Assembly: GCA_027451745.1 (NCBI GenBank)
Contig: DAIDIP010000013.1
Span: 1-64,000 of the forward strand
Direction of reading: 5' to 3'
DNA: 64,000 bases
DNA from: Candidatus Melainabacteria bacterium
Lineage (GTDB): Bacteria; Cyanobacteriota; Vampirovibrionia; Obscuribacterales; Obscuribacteraceae
Below are positions 19,834 to 29,109 of this stretch, in pieces. Numbering within the stretch: the stretch's first letter is position 1; every line of letters begins with the position of its first letter. Under the pieces are notes generated by a model. That model did no database searches. It had not been told where the DNA came from and saw only the letters and a list, made by a program, of their open reading frames with translations. The translations under genes and the position numbers were made by a program.

Positions 19834-20178
19834 ATGTTGAATATTTCTCAGTTTTTATCGAAGAAATGCGTTCCTTGTTCTAACAAAACTCCAAAGTTAG
19901 AGCAAGAACAAATCAATGCTTACCTTGATTCATTGCCTAACTGGCAGTTAAAGGAAAATAAATTGGTAAGAGAAATCAAATTGAAAGACTTTCAGGAATC
20001 TTTATCTCAAGCTAATCTTATTGGTCAAATTGCTGAATCTGAAAATCATCACCCAGATCTCCATATTGCTTGGGGATTACTTGAAATCAAGATTTATACA
20101 CATTCAATAAACGCATTGTCCGAGAATGATTTCATTCTCGCTGCAAAAATAGACAAAGCCTTGTCGCGAAACAATTAG
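19834..20178 (+). CDS. Pterin-4a-carbinolamine dehydratase
   Basis: 114 residues, full length for PCD. The N-terminal KKCVPCSN...LEQEQI matches the family start, and the active site SENHHPDLHI (His72, His73, His77) carries the conserved histidines; a further His90 follows in the ITH-type strand (YTHSI). It dehydrates 4a-hydroxytetrahydropterin, recycling pterin cofactor, or acts in other pterin chemistry; no aromatic amino-acid hydroxylase is in the window. It is a single gene, convergent with the coiled-coil protein gene. Confidence 0.9.
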   Translation: MLNISQFLSKKCVPCSNKTPKLEQEQINAYLDSLPNWQLKENKLVREIKLKDFQESLSQANLIGQIAESENHHPDLHIAWGLLEIKIYTHSINALSENDFILAAKIDKALSRNN

Positions 20179-20192
20179 TCGCTACATCTCGT

Positions 20193-22478
20193 CTATAAAC
20201 TGAACCCACTCAGTCCACCAGCTGTAGATAAGATGATTTGACGAACGTTTTCAGGATTGACTTTACCCAGTTTCACATCAAGATATATACTAATTAGTTG
20301 AGCGGTCGAAACCAAACAAATATTCTTACGTTTGGCAAATTCGATCATAAGCTCAGGAAAATCTGCTTCTTTGCGGGCAGAAATAGGCGTATCACTAAAA
20401 GTACATGCAATCAATATTCCCTTTGGTTCGTTACCATGACTATCCCAAAAATTGATAAGAGTTTCAGTTAGTCTTGCTAATTCCGTTCTTTCAGACGCTC
20501 CTTGACTGAGGGCAACTCGGACAACAGCAACAGAATGATCTTCCTCTATTAAAACCAATTCGTTGGCACTACGATTATTTATTTCAGTTTTCCAACCGAT
20601 TGTTTCGAGAACTAATTTGCAGCCTGCCAAGAGATCGCCTGGCTTACCTGCAAGCAGTGTTGATTTCACCCCTTCAAGGGATGAAATAGTATTTTCATTG
20701 CTAACTAACTTTTTCTCTAAATCTTTTATTTGTTTGCGTAGTACCTGCACTTCCTTAATTAAACTATCGATTCCAGGCAACCAATAACTCTTGCACCACT
20801 CTGGCACATTTTCCAGATTTCCAACCTCTCCAGCAATTTGTACACTCGTAAAATCAAGTTCGGTATCAATATCTTGAGCAGCAATATGCTCTGGCTCAGC
20901 AATATGTGCTAACTCAGCACCGCTTTCTTCAGCAGGCGCTCTGTGTGAAACACTTACCATTTTTGGCTCAATATCGTATTCTTCTAATTTCTGGCTATTT
21001 GATGTCTGTTTCTTAGATAATGCTTTTTTTGCACCTGTATGATTTTCCTCGCCATTCTTATTAGACAAAACAGGCATATCTTCTTTAGCTGCAAGCTTTT
21101 CTGCTTCTGCTAATTTTTTAGATTCTCTTTTTGTCTCCTCATCTAGAGCCTTGGCTCCCGCCATAGCAAATTCTTCATCTGCCATTTGTTTGGCTGCTCG
21201 TGCTGCCTCTTCATCTGTCACTTGTTTGGCTGCGCGCAAGAACTCTTCTTCAGCAGCAGCTTTTTTTGCTGCACGTTCAGCATCTTGTTCAGCAACTTTC
21301 TTTGCTGCCTCTAAAAATTCCTCTTCGGCAGCTTTTTTTGCTGCCTGCGCCGCTTCTTCATCTGCGATTTTTTTAACTGCAGCTAAAAATTCATCTTCAG
21401 CAACTTTTTTTGCTGCACGTTCAGCACTTTCTGCAGCAAGCCGTTTGGCTGTTCTCTCAAATTCGTCATCAACAGCTTGCTGCGCTGCTTGCTGCTCAGC
21501 TACTATTGCTGCTACAGCTGACTGTTTTATTTCAATTTTTGCCTGTTGCGTAATAACTTGAAAGTCTTCTTGTGTGGCTCCAGATTCATTATCTCCGGCG
21601 GTATTTTCGACATTATCTATCCCTAAACCTTCTTTATCAGCATACCAAGATTTTATACAATCAATAAGTACTCGATCAAAATCTGGAGAATAAGGTGCTG
21701 GAAGGAAAACTACCCGTCCTCCTTTATCTCCGGCGATTAAGTCACCGGCTATGCATTTTTTTGGTCCAGCAAGAGCTAAAGCCGTGTAACCACTCGTTAA
21801 AAAATCGGTTCTAATAATAGTGTTCCACTCTAAACCAACTTGATCAAAGTACTTGCTAAACTGGGATTGATTTGTTGCTAAAGTCTTATCTATATTGCGG
21901 CCATGAGCTACAGTGCTCATATGTCGCACAGTTTGCTCACTCATGGTTGATTCACCTGATTGATCCGGTGCCAAACCACAAAGCCACGCATAATTATCCA
22001 TAGAACGAGATTCGCTCATTACTACAAATGGACGACATAAATAATAAATCAATAAACCTCCTTCAGCTAAAAACTGAAAGAGTTCAGGCGACCGCAGCTC
22101 TATTTGCTGCCCTATCCTGTCAATTATTTGATCCTCTGCTAATCTGCATGAAGTAAGCCCCTCTGCTTGAGCCATATCTATCTGTTTAATGACAGATGGA
22201 TCTTCTCCAAACAGATGAACAATACTAGTTGGATTAACAATAATTACTTTATATTCTGTCAAAGATAAGGCATCTCCATCGCTAAGCGATGCAGATTTGC
22301 CAAAACCTGGACAATTAAGTCTTAAAATTGCTGGGGCTTGGAGGGATTTAACGTCCTCAGCTATCTTCATAATTTCCTTTTCCCTGTCCCAATCTTTATA
22401 CCCGAACTTAGGCTCAAATGTTGCTTTATTGCAACTTCTTAGTAAGAGACTGATAATATTTAGCCTCAGTCGTACCAT
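20193..22478 (-). CDS. Large coiled-coil protein with Ala/Lys/Glu repeats, function unknown
   Basis: 761 residues. Residues 1-310 form a globular region without a motif I recognise. Residues about 337-461 are Ala/Lys/Glu repeats of ~24 residues, each starting with Phe (F-L-x-A-A-K-K...A-E-E-E) and predicted to be a long helix. A second short coiled coil (about 575-605, VQVLRKQIKDLEKKL) precedes a C-terminal ~150-residue alpha/beta domain. That domain contains ELVLIEEDHSVAVVRVAL and PKGILIACTF, a layout reminiscent of PD-(D/E)xK nuclease-like folds but with Arg-Val where a catalytic lysine would be expected. Hence it may be an inactive or unrelated fold. No TM segment. ATG with a weak ribosome site. 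Divergent from ispH. Confidence 0.6.
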   Translation of the reverse strand: MVRLRLNIISLLLRSCNKATFEPKFGYKDWDREKEIMKIAEDVKSLQAPAILRLNCPGFGKSASLSDGDALSLTEYKVIIVNPTSIVHLFGEDPSVIKQIDMAQAEGLTSCRLAEDQIIDRIGQQIELRSPELFQFLAEGGLLIYYLCRPFVVMSESRSMDNYAWLCGLAPDQSGESTMSEQTVRHMSTVAHGRNIDKTLATNQSQFSKYFDQVGLEWNTIIRTDFLTSGYTALALAGPKKCIAGDLIAGDKGGRVVFLPAPYSPDFDRVLIDCIKSWYADKEGLGIDNVENTAGDNESGATQEDFQVITQQAKIEIKQSAVAAIVAEQQAAQQAVDDEFERTAKRLAAESAERAAKKVAEDEFLAAVKKIADEEAAQAAKKAAEEEFLEAAKKVAEQDAERAAKKAAAEEEFLRAAKQVTDEEAARAAKQMADEEFAMAGAKALDEETKRESKKLAEAEKLAAKEDMPVLSNKNGEENHTGAKKALSKKQTSNSQKLEEYDIEPKMVSVSHRAPAEESGAELAHIAEPEHIAAQDIDTELDFTSVQIAGEVGNLENVPEWCKSYWLPGIDSLIKEVQVLRKQIKDLEKKLVSNENTISSLEGVKSTLLAGKPGDLLAGCKLVLETIGWKTEINNRSANELVLIEEDHSVAVVRVALSQGASERTELARLTETLINFWDSHGNEPKGILIACTFSDTPISARKEADFPELMIEFAKRKNICLVSTAQLISIYLDVKLGKVNPENVRQIILSTAGGLSGFSL
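21090..21470 (-). repeat. Tandem 24-residue coding repeats (Ala/Lys/Glu helix)
   Basis: Five consecutive units of 24-25 residues within the coiled-coil gene, each beginning with Phe and containing the pattern A-A-K-(K/R)-x-A-(D/E)-(E/D)-(E/A). Coordinates are approximate. They form a continuous charged helix; similar Ala/Lys/Glu arrays occur in TolA-like spacers. Confidence 0.7.
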
Positions 22479-22618
22479 AATTTAATCAATAAGAAGGGGC
22501 TCGTTTCTTTTCGCCTGTTATCCTTATAAACGCTCCTTCGTATTGCTGTTCCAATGAGTTAAATTATTTCATTGAAACTTTGTTGTCCCCATCCAACGTT
22601 CCCCATCTTTAGAACATT

Positions 22619-23797
22619 ATGACAAAAGCTACTTATCACCGTAAAGGGTTCGGACTTCAGGACGAAATTGCCTGCGAATTGACAAACGAATACCAATCTA
22701 CCCTTATAGGGCAACTTCGCGACAACGGCAATGTGCTTAGCAATGGTCGCGTAACAATAAGGCTAGCCAAAGCTTTTGGTTTTTGTTGGGGGGTGGAGCG
22801 AGCGGTCTCTATGGCTTATGAAACTCGACAACACTTTACCGAACGCAGAATTTGGATTACTAATGAAATCATTCACAATCCTTTGGTAAACGAAAATTTG
22901 CTGCGCAAAAACATTAACTTTGTTCCTCTAAAAGAGGACGGTAACAAGGATTTTAGCAAAGTCACTCCGACCGATGTTGTTATTCTGCCAGCATTTGGTG
23001 CAAGCGCCCAAGAATTAAGCACTTTAACAGATATTGGTTGTGAAATAGTCGATACAACTTGTCCTTGGGTTTCGAGAGTCTGGAATCGTATTGCCAAATA
23101 CGAAAAAGATGAATTTACAGCTATTATCCATGGCAAATATAATCATGAAGAAACTATTGCCACAGCTTCACGCACCAAGCGTTTCCTGATTTTAGAAAAT
23201 TTATCTGAAGCCAAGTATGTATGTGACTATATTCTTTCTGGCGGGTATACAGAAGACTTTCTGGACCGCTTCAAACAGTCCAGCTCAGTCGGGTTCGATC
23301 CACTAATCCATTTAGAAAAAGTTGGGGTAGCTAATCAAACTACGATGCTTAAAACAGAAACGGAACAAATAGGTAAACTCTTCGAACAAACTATGTTGGC
23401 AAAATATGGTCCTCAAAAGTTAGATATGCATTTTACCTCAGCCGGAGATACTATTTGTGATGCAACCCAGGAACGCCAGGATGCTATGTATGAACTAATA
23501 GAACCGGGACTTGACTGTCTTTTAGTAATCGGTGGCTTCAACTCCTCCAACACTGGCCATTTGCAAGAAATTGCTGAAAGCAAGAATGTTCCCTCCTATC
23601 ATATAGATGGTGTAGAGCGCATTGGTCCTGGCAATATCATTAGACACAAAACTAAAGGTAGCAAAGCTCTGCAACAAACAAAAAACTGGTTACCTACAGG
23701 TAATATCACAGTTGGTATTACTGCTGGTGCTTCTACTCCCGATCAAGTCGTAGCACAAGTTATTGACGAAACATGTCGGCTAGCAAATTCATTTTAA
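22619..23797 (+). CDS. ispH: 4-hydroxy-3-methylbut-2-enyl diphosphate reductase (cyanobacterial/plant type)
   Basis: 392 residues, longer than the ~310-residue E. coli type and matching the cyanobacterial form, including the N-terminal YHRKGFG and NEYQS(T/S)LI segments. The three [4Fe-4S] cysteines are Cys56 (FGFCWGV), Cys148 (TTCPWV) and Cys280 (DTICDA). The enzyme makes IPP and DMAPP, the last step of the MEP pathway, feeding quinone side chains and undecaprenyl lipid. It heads a run with hemE, hemG and the Ppx gene, 49 bases before hemE. The cyanobacterial type is the best single taxonomic pointer in the window. Confidence 0.95.
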   Translation: MTKATYHRKGFGLQDEIACELTNEYQSTLIGQLRDNGNVLSNGRVTIRLAKAFGFCWGVERAVSMAYETRQHFTERRIWITNEIIHNPLVNENLLRKNINFVPLKEDGNKDFSKVTPTDVVILPAFGASAQELSTLTDIGCEIVDTTCPWVSRVWNRIAKYEKDEFTAIIHGKYNHEETIATASRTKRFLILENLSEAKYVCDYILSGGYTEDFLDRFKQSSSVGFDPLIHLEKVGVANQTTMLKTETEQIGKLFEQTMLAKYGPQKLDMHFTSAGDTICDATQERQDAMYELIEPGLDCLLVIGGFNSSNTGHLQEIAESKNVPSYHIDGVERIGPGNIIRHKTKGSKALQQTKNWLPTGNITVGITAGASTPDQVVAQVIDETCRLANSF

Positions 23798-23846
23798 TCT
23801 ACTTAGCAATTTGAAAAATCATCCTCACGAGCACGAAATAAAAACC

Positions 23847-24908
23847 ATGTTAGAAGACCCACTAACAAGTTCAGCCATGATTTTATCTTGTGCATCCAAA
23901 CCATCTGCCTATACCCCTATCTGGATAATGAGACAAGCGGGCAGATATATGCCTTCTTACAGAAAAATACGAGAAAAAGTTGGCTTCTTAGAACTTTGCA
24001 AAAATCCCGATCTTGCTGCAGAAGTAACATTATTACCCATTCAAGAATTAGGTGTCGATGCCGCTATAATTTTTGCTGATATTTTGCTTATTCTCGAATC
24101 GTTGGGTGCCAATTTAAGTTTTGCTGCTGGCGAAGGGCCTGTCATATCTAATCCTATTAGAAAGGACTCGGACATAACTCGCTTACAAACCGATAACCTT
24201 AGCGACTCTCTTTCGTATGTTTATTCTGCCATCAAAAAAACACGCTCCTCTTTAAATAACAATATTCCACTCATAGGATTTTCTGGCGCACCATTCACTC
24301 TTGCATCCTATTTTATTGAAGGCGGCAGCGTGGGCAATTTGTCCAAGACTAAAACTTTTATGTACTCGCATCCTCACGCATGGCAGAATTTAATGGAAAT
24401 TTTGACCCACGCTTGTGCTCAGTATTTATCAGACCAGATTGATGCAGGAGCCAATATTGTCCAAATATTTGATAGCTGGTTAGGCAGTCTATCGCCAGCA
24501 GATTTTATTCAATATGTTCTTCCCTATAGTAAAAAACTTGTATCTGCCATAAAATATAAAGCCCCAGTAATTTATTTTGGCACTTCGACCAGTACCCTTT
24601 TACCTTATATAGAAGAATTAGGTGCACAAATAATCGGTTTAGACTGGCGGACCGATTTGTCATTAGAGTGGAAAAAATTAAATTATAAAGTTGCAGTACA
24701 GGGTAATCTGGACCCAATTGTCTTACTCAGTGATAAGCAAACAATAGCCCAACAAACTAAAAGAATACTGAAAGAAGCTGCTGGACGACCTGGACACATA
24801 TTTAATCTAGGACACGGAGTACTGCCTGAGACTCCTTTAGAAAACGTAAAATATCTTGTCGAATTAGTTCATGAAATAAGCCACTCAACGAACAAGGAAT
24901 ATAGATGA
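23847..24908 (+). CDS. hemE: Uroporphyrinogen decarboxylase
   Basis: I choose ATG 23847 (353 residues), which gives the usual length and distance to the first signature; a TTG at 23811 would add 12 residues with no ribosome site. Signatures: WIMRQAGRYMPSYR near the N-terminus, IIFADILLI, GFSGAPFTLASYFIEG, and VQGNLDP followed by GHGVLPETP near the C-terminus. It decarboxylates uroporphyrinogen III to coproporphyrinogen III in haem synthesis. Ends with an ATGA overlap into hemG. Confidence 0.94.
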   Translation: MLEDPLTSSAMILSCASKPSAYTPIWIMRQAGRYMPSYRKIREKVGFLELCKNPDLAAEVTLLPIQELGVDAAIIFADILLILESLGANLSFAAGEGPVISNPIRKDSDITRLQTDNLSDSLSYVYSAIKKTRSSLNNNIPLIGFSGAPFTLASYFIEGGSVGNLSKTKTFMYSHPHAWQNLMEILTHACAQYLSDQIDAGANIVQIFDSWLGSLSPADFIQYVLPYSKKLVSAIKYKAPVIYFGTSTSTLLPYIEELGAQIIGLDWRTDLSLEWKKLNYKVAVQGNLDPIVLLSDKQTIAQQTKRILKEAAGRPGHIFNLGHGVLPETPLENVKYLVELVHEISHSTNKEYR

Positions 24909-26344
24909 TGAGATATTCCATAGCCATTATAGGTGGTGGCATAACAGGATTAACGGCGGCCTATAAGCTTACGGTTGCCAAAGAACAAAACAATTTACCA
25001 ATAGATATTGTCTTGATTGAGGCAAGTTCACGCTTGGGTGGAGTAATACAATCAGAAAAAATCGACGACTTTGTTGTAGAGCACGGACCAGATGCCTTTC
25101 TTATAGACAAGCCTGAACTAAAAAATTTACTAATGGAGCTTAATCTTGACTCACAGATATTGCCAATCAACAAACATAATCGCCAAGCATTCGTCGCAAA
25201 ACACGACAAATTAATTCCTCTTCCCAATGGCTTTTTTTTAGCAGCACCAACCAAGCTTTGGCCATTTATTAAAAGCCCCCTGTTTACCATAAAGGGCAAA
25301 TTACGCATTGTCTTAGAATTTTTCTTGCCTCGTAAAAATATGTCCACTGATGAAAGTGTTGCCTCTTTTCTCAATAGAAGATTCGGCAAGGAACTAGTCG
25401 AGGTTGCCGGTCAGTCATTAGTAGGCGGTATATACATGGCAGATATTAATTGTCTCAGTGCTCAATCTTCTTTATCCCAATTTACAGCTCTTGAACAAGA
25501 ACATGGCAGTGTAATTAAAGGGTTAATAAAAAATACAGCTTCGGGAGCACACACAGCTAGTGGGGCTCGTTATAATTTATTTGCTTCTTTGAAAGACGGC
25601 ATACAGATGCTCGTCAATTGTCTAGTCCAAAGCTGTTCCAATATCCAAACTTGTTCGAATACTAAATTGCTTTCAGTTAGTCAAACCAAAAATAACAAAT
25701 GGCTGCTTAATACCACAAAGCAAAACTTCGAAGTAGATAGTGTCGTTTTTGCCTTGCCAGCTAAGCAGGCGTCCCCTATTTTAAGCGATATGAATGCTAA
25801 TCTTAGTAATGCTTTGTCATCAATAAAGAACAGTAGCTCGGCAGTCGTAAATCTTTTGTACAAAAGCTCAGACATCAAGCGCCCTCATAAAGGATTTGGT
25901 TTTGTAGTACCTGTAATCGAAAACAAAAAAATTATTGCTAGCGGCTTTATAAGTCAAAAATTCGATCATAGAGCACTTCCTGGATTTGAAATGATAAGAG
26001 TTTTTATTGGTGGACAACTTGCTCCGGATCTATTTAAGCAAAGTGATGAAGAATTAGTAAAAATAGCTCAAGATGAGATAGCTGAATATTTGCAAATCAA
26101 GACTCCTCCAACTAGAACATGGTTATCTCGTCATAAAGATGGCTTGCCTATTTATCAAACAGGACATAAAGAAACCGTCGCTCAAATTGAACAACTGGCT
26201 CAATCACATCCAGGATTATTTTTTGCGGGATCTTCTTATTCTGGAGTTGGCATTCCTGACTGCATACGCAGTGGTGAAAAAGCAGCACTATCAGTTTGTC
26301 AGTTTATACACAAGAAGGAATCACTATGCCTCAATCATCTTTAA
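24905..26344 (+). CDS. hemG: Protoporphyrinogen oxidase, FAD-dependent HemY/HemG type
   Basis: 479 residues. FAD motif IIGGGITGLTAAYKL near the N-terminus, VEHGPDAFL at about residues 60-68, and C-terminal GLPIYQTGH plus FFAGSSYSGVGIPDCI, which are typical of the oxygen-dependent HemY-type protoporphyrinogen oxidase. It converts protoporphyrinogen IX to protoporphyrin IX; in some bacteria related enzymes act on coproporphyrinogen III, which the sequence alone cannot exclude. Starts inside the hemE stop (ATGA overlap; a second ATG follows at once) and overlaps the next gene by 19 bases. An alternative symbol is hemY. Confidence 0.92.
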   Translation: MMRYSIAIIGGGITGLTAAYKLTVAKEQNNLPIDIVLIEASSRLGGVIQSEKIDDFVVEHGPDAFLIDKPELKNLLMELNLDSQILPINKHNRQAFVAKHDKLIPLPNGFFLAAPTKLWPFIKSPLFTIKGKLRIVLEFFLPRKNMSTDESVASFLNRRFGKELVEVAGQSLVGGIYMADINCLSAQSSLSQFTALEQEHGSVIKGLIKNTASGAHTASGARYNLFASLKDGIQMLVNCLVQSCSNIQTCSNTKLLSVSQTKNNKWLLNTTKQNFEVDSVVFALPAKQASPILSDMNANLSNALSSIKNSSSAVVNLLYKSSDIKRPHKGFGFVVPVIENKKIIASGFISQKFDHRALPGFEMIRVFIGGQLAPDLFKQSDEELVKIAQDEIAEYLQIKTPPTRTWLSRHKDGLPIYQTGHKETVAQIEQLAQSHPGLFFAGSSYSGVGIPDCIRSGEKAALSVCQFIHKKESLCLNHL

Positions 26345-28005
26345 GACTGAAAGGCAGCAAGCCTGAACAATTAAAGACCAATCTTACTGGACCTATTTTG
26401 GCATGTATAGACATAGGCACTAATTCTTTTCACATGATAGTTTGCCGTGCCACTGTCGATCGTGATCATTTCGATATTATGTTTCGGACCAAAGAAGCTG
26501 TTCCTTTTTTCCGTAAAGCATTATCTGATCATTTTATTGACGATAGTGCTATACGAGCTGCTTTACGCATTATTAAAGAAATGACCCTCCATGCTAAAGA
26601 AAGAGGTGCATCAACAATAACAGCCGTTGCTACTTCGGCTGTACGCGAATCAAAAAATGGTGAAGATTTTCTTGATCGCATTCGAAACAGTTTAAACATT
26701 GACGCCAATATGCTCTCCGGTACCGAAGAAGCAAGACTTATATACCTAGGTGTAGTTTGGAGCATGCCCGAATTAAAAGGTAATTTTGGTATAGTCGATA
26801 TCGGTGGCGGCAGTACCGAAATTATCGCCGCTGATCTCAAACACCCCTTTTTCTTACAGTCTTATAAACTCGGAGCAGCAAGACTTACACAACGTTTTTT
26901 TGGCAAAGATCTCCCTAGGCGCGAAAAAATCAAAGAAGTTCATGAAGAAGTTGCTGGGGTCTTGCAACCAGCAGCAGTAAAAATCGAAAACGGCGGCGGC
27001 TATAAAAAACTTATCGGCACTTCAGGAACCATTCAAGCATTAGCAAAAATAGATAAAGAATTGCAGGGACTACCTCAAGCAGATTTGCATGGTTGGCAAT
27101 TGTCACTAGAACGTCTCGAGGAAATAATTTCTTATATAGAAGATTGTTCTATACGTGGAGAAAAAATTAGATTTATTAACAACGACCGTGCCCAAACTAT
27201 TCTTGCCGGTTCAATCGTTCTTTTAGAAGCAATGAAAGCACTCAAAGCACAAGAAATTACTATTTGTACTTCAGCATTGCGCGAAGGGGTGGCAGTAGAC
27301 AGATTTTTACAAGCGGGTTGGCTCGAACCCAGGCTAAACCCTCATCGAGATCCCCGCTCTACAAGCATTTCTTTCTTACTAGACAAATATCGTGCCGATA
27401 TTGATCACGCTCAACAAGTTGCATGGCTTGCTTGCGAAATCTTTTGGCAGACACGAAAAACCTTGCACAATTACTCTGATGAAGTAGTTCACTTGCTTTG
27501 GGCGGCAGCAATGCTACATGACCTGGGTATGTTTATCAGCCGCAGCGGTCATCATAAGCATTCATATTATTTGATCAAACAAGAAGAACTATTAGGGTAT
27601 AACCGCGAAGAAATCCAAATGATAGCCAGTATTGCTCGCTATCATAGAGGAAGTGGACCCAAAGACGCACATGAATCTTTATGTGCTCTACCTAATCAAG
27701 AACGAAAACTAGTGACTGATATGGCTGCAATGTTACGTCTTGCAGAAGCACTTGACCGTAGTCATCGTCAAATAATTGAGACGGTAAATATTATAGAAAA
27801 ATCGAGCACTAATACCAAAGATACTCGAACCAAAAAGAATGAGAATCAAAAAAATAATAGTCTTTTATTTGAAATCACATTGAATAATAAACAAGACTGT
27901 AAGGCTGAGACTTGGGCTTTTAACGAAAAAAAATCACTATTTGAAAGTCAATTCAAAAAAGAAGTATTTGTACAGTTTAGTCCTAAATCAGTTAGTAAGA
28001 AATAG
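26326..28005 (+). CDS. Ppx/GppA-type exopolyphosphatase with C-terminal HD domain
   Basis: 559 residues from ATG 26326, which has an AAGGA ribosome site; an upstream in-frame TTG at 26296 lacks one. The N-terminal part is the actin-like Ppx/GppA fold: ACIDIGTNSFHMIV, then AVATSAVRES, VDIGGGSTEI, and GTSGTIQALA. The C-terminal part is an HD-type segment with MLHDLGMFISRSGHHKHSYYLI and a downstream ARYHRG. Such proteins hydrolyse polyphosphate or convert pppGpp to ppGpp. The last ~60 residues are charged and variable. The link to the haem genes is positional; polyphosphate accumulation is known for relatives of the proposed host. Confidence 0.9.
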   Translation: MPQSSLRLKGSKPEQLKTNLTGPILACIDIGTNSFHMIVCRATVDRDHFDIMFRTKEAVPFFRKALSDHFIDDSAIRAALRIIKEMTLHAKERGASTITAVATSAVRESKNGEDFLDRIRNSLNIDANMLSGTEEARLIYLGVVWSMPELKGNFGIVDIGGGSTEIIAADLKHPFFLQSYKLGAARLTQRFFGKDLPRREKIKEVHEEVAGVLQPAAVKIENGGGYKKLIGTSGTIQALAKIDKELQGLPQADLHGWQLSLERLEEIISYIEDCSIRGEKIRFINNDRAQTILAGSIVLLEAMKALKAQEITICTSALREGVAVDRFLQAGWLEPRLNPHRDPRSTSISFLLDKYRADIDHAQQVAWLACEIFWQTRKTLHNYSDEVVHLLWAAAMLHDLGMFISRSGHHKHSYYLIKQEELLGYNREEIQMIASIARYHRGSGPKDAHESLCALPNQERKLVTDMAAMLRLAEALDRSHRQIIETVNIIEKSSTNTKDTRTKKNENQKNNSLLFEITLNNKQDCKAETWAFNEKKSLFESQFKKEVFVQFSPKSVSKK

Positions 28006-28144
28006 TATTCAGAAATCCCAATATTCGTTTCTTCTTTTCTTTTTAAATTTTATCTTCAAATGATTAATTTATAGCGTCATTTTCTTTGTTCTGTGATCTA
28101 GGGTTCCATTGCTGTTCCTCGGTACACCATGAGGTCTATAAATG

Positions 28145-28801
28145 CTAAACACCAAAAGGAAATATTATCGGCACAAGTCTGCGCCACTTTAAGTGCTCAC
28201 CGTAAGTTTTGTAATCCGGTCCAAGATGCTCAATCAAGTTTTTCTCTTCGTATTTCGCTCGTTTCAACCATAGTGGAGCCACCATTATAATCGTGAATAA
28301 AGCACAATATATTGAGGTTGCTGCCAGCGATGCTCCAAACAAACATTGAATTATTCCAGAATAAATAGGATGCATCACATATTTAAAAAAGCCAGTATTA
28401 CGAACACCTTGTCCTTCTAATATTTCAGCATCTGTAGTGAAATATTCTCCCAAGCAATACCAGCCGCCCACCATAAAAATCATGCCACTAAATAAAATTG
28501 CCACTCCTAACCAAGAAATTACAGCAGCAATTCCTTGTGGTTCTCCGGTCGCCAACACAAATGACACTGGATATTGTGGACCAAAATTGGGACATATGCC
28601 TGTATAGCTCAGAAATGCCAATACAATTAACAATACATTCAACACGCTCATTAATTGGGGTAGGCGCTGAATAGAAAAATTGTTTTCATATTTTATGCCG
28701 GTGCCTCTGCGCTTCAAACCTTGAATAAAAATAGGAGTGGCAACAATAGCGCCCACCAATGTTATTGCGCATGTACAAATTGTTTGCAGATTCAAACACA
28801 T
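28145..28801 (-). CDS. Isoprenylcysteine methyltransferase-like (ICMT/PEMT family) membrane protein
   Basis: 218 residues from ATG 28801, supported by a GGAAAGGAA ribosome site; a TTG at 28816 is less likely. It has about five hydrophobic segments. The C-terminal half carries the ICMT/phospholipid methyltransferase signature: TGFFKYVMHPIYSGI, with the catalytic-region His-Pro and Tyr, then EEKNLIEHLGPDYKTY near the end. The family methylates isoprenylated or lipid substrates at the membrane using S-adenosylmethionine; substrate unknown. Alone on the minus strand, convergent with the Ppx gene. Confidence 0.8.
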   Translation of the reverse strand: MCLNLQTICTCAITLVGAIVATPIFIQGLKRRGTGIKYENNFSIQRLPQLMSVLNVLLIVLAFLSYTGICPNFGPQYPVSFVLATGEPQGIAAVISWLGVAILFSGMIFMVGGWYCLGEYFTTDAEILEGQGVRNTGFFKYVMHPIYSGIIQCLFGASLAATSIYCALFTIIMVAPLWLKRAKYEEKNLIEHLGPDYKTYGEHLKWRRLVPIIFPFGV

Positions 28802-29109
28802 AAAATTCCTTTCCAAATACCTAAAACTTTGTTCTCCGTTCTTATGGAATACTGAACGGCAAAATCTCTATCCAACGATTTACTAATTGTTTTAGCAGGA
28901 AGTCGCTCCTTATATGCAAAAAATAAGCCAATTGAAAAACAGTATTGAGTGACAAAAAGATAACCTTTAAACAAAGTCGACAATAAACGTTGTAAAGTAG
29001 AAGGCTGTAATCTATAGTTTTCCTTTGCTGACCTAAAATAGCGATTGCTCAGCTAGAATAGTCTTGATTTCAGATTAATCCATTATCATCAATTTAGAGA
29101 GTAATAGTT
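28802..29109. other. Divergent intergenic region (308 bp)
   Basis: Lies between the ICMT-like gene and the GH3 cluster, so it should hold promoters for both. The only clear element is the minus-strand GGAAAGGAA ribosome site beside 28801. I could not settle on -35/-10 pairs. A 63-codon minus-strand frame here starts with TTG and has no ribosome site. Confidence 0.5.

Noticed and set aside
28792-28983. 63-codon minus-strand frame upstream of the ICMT-like gene
   Set aside because: TTG start, no ribosome site, overlaps the well-supported ATG at 28801, and no family resemblance.
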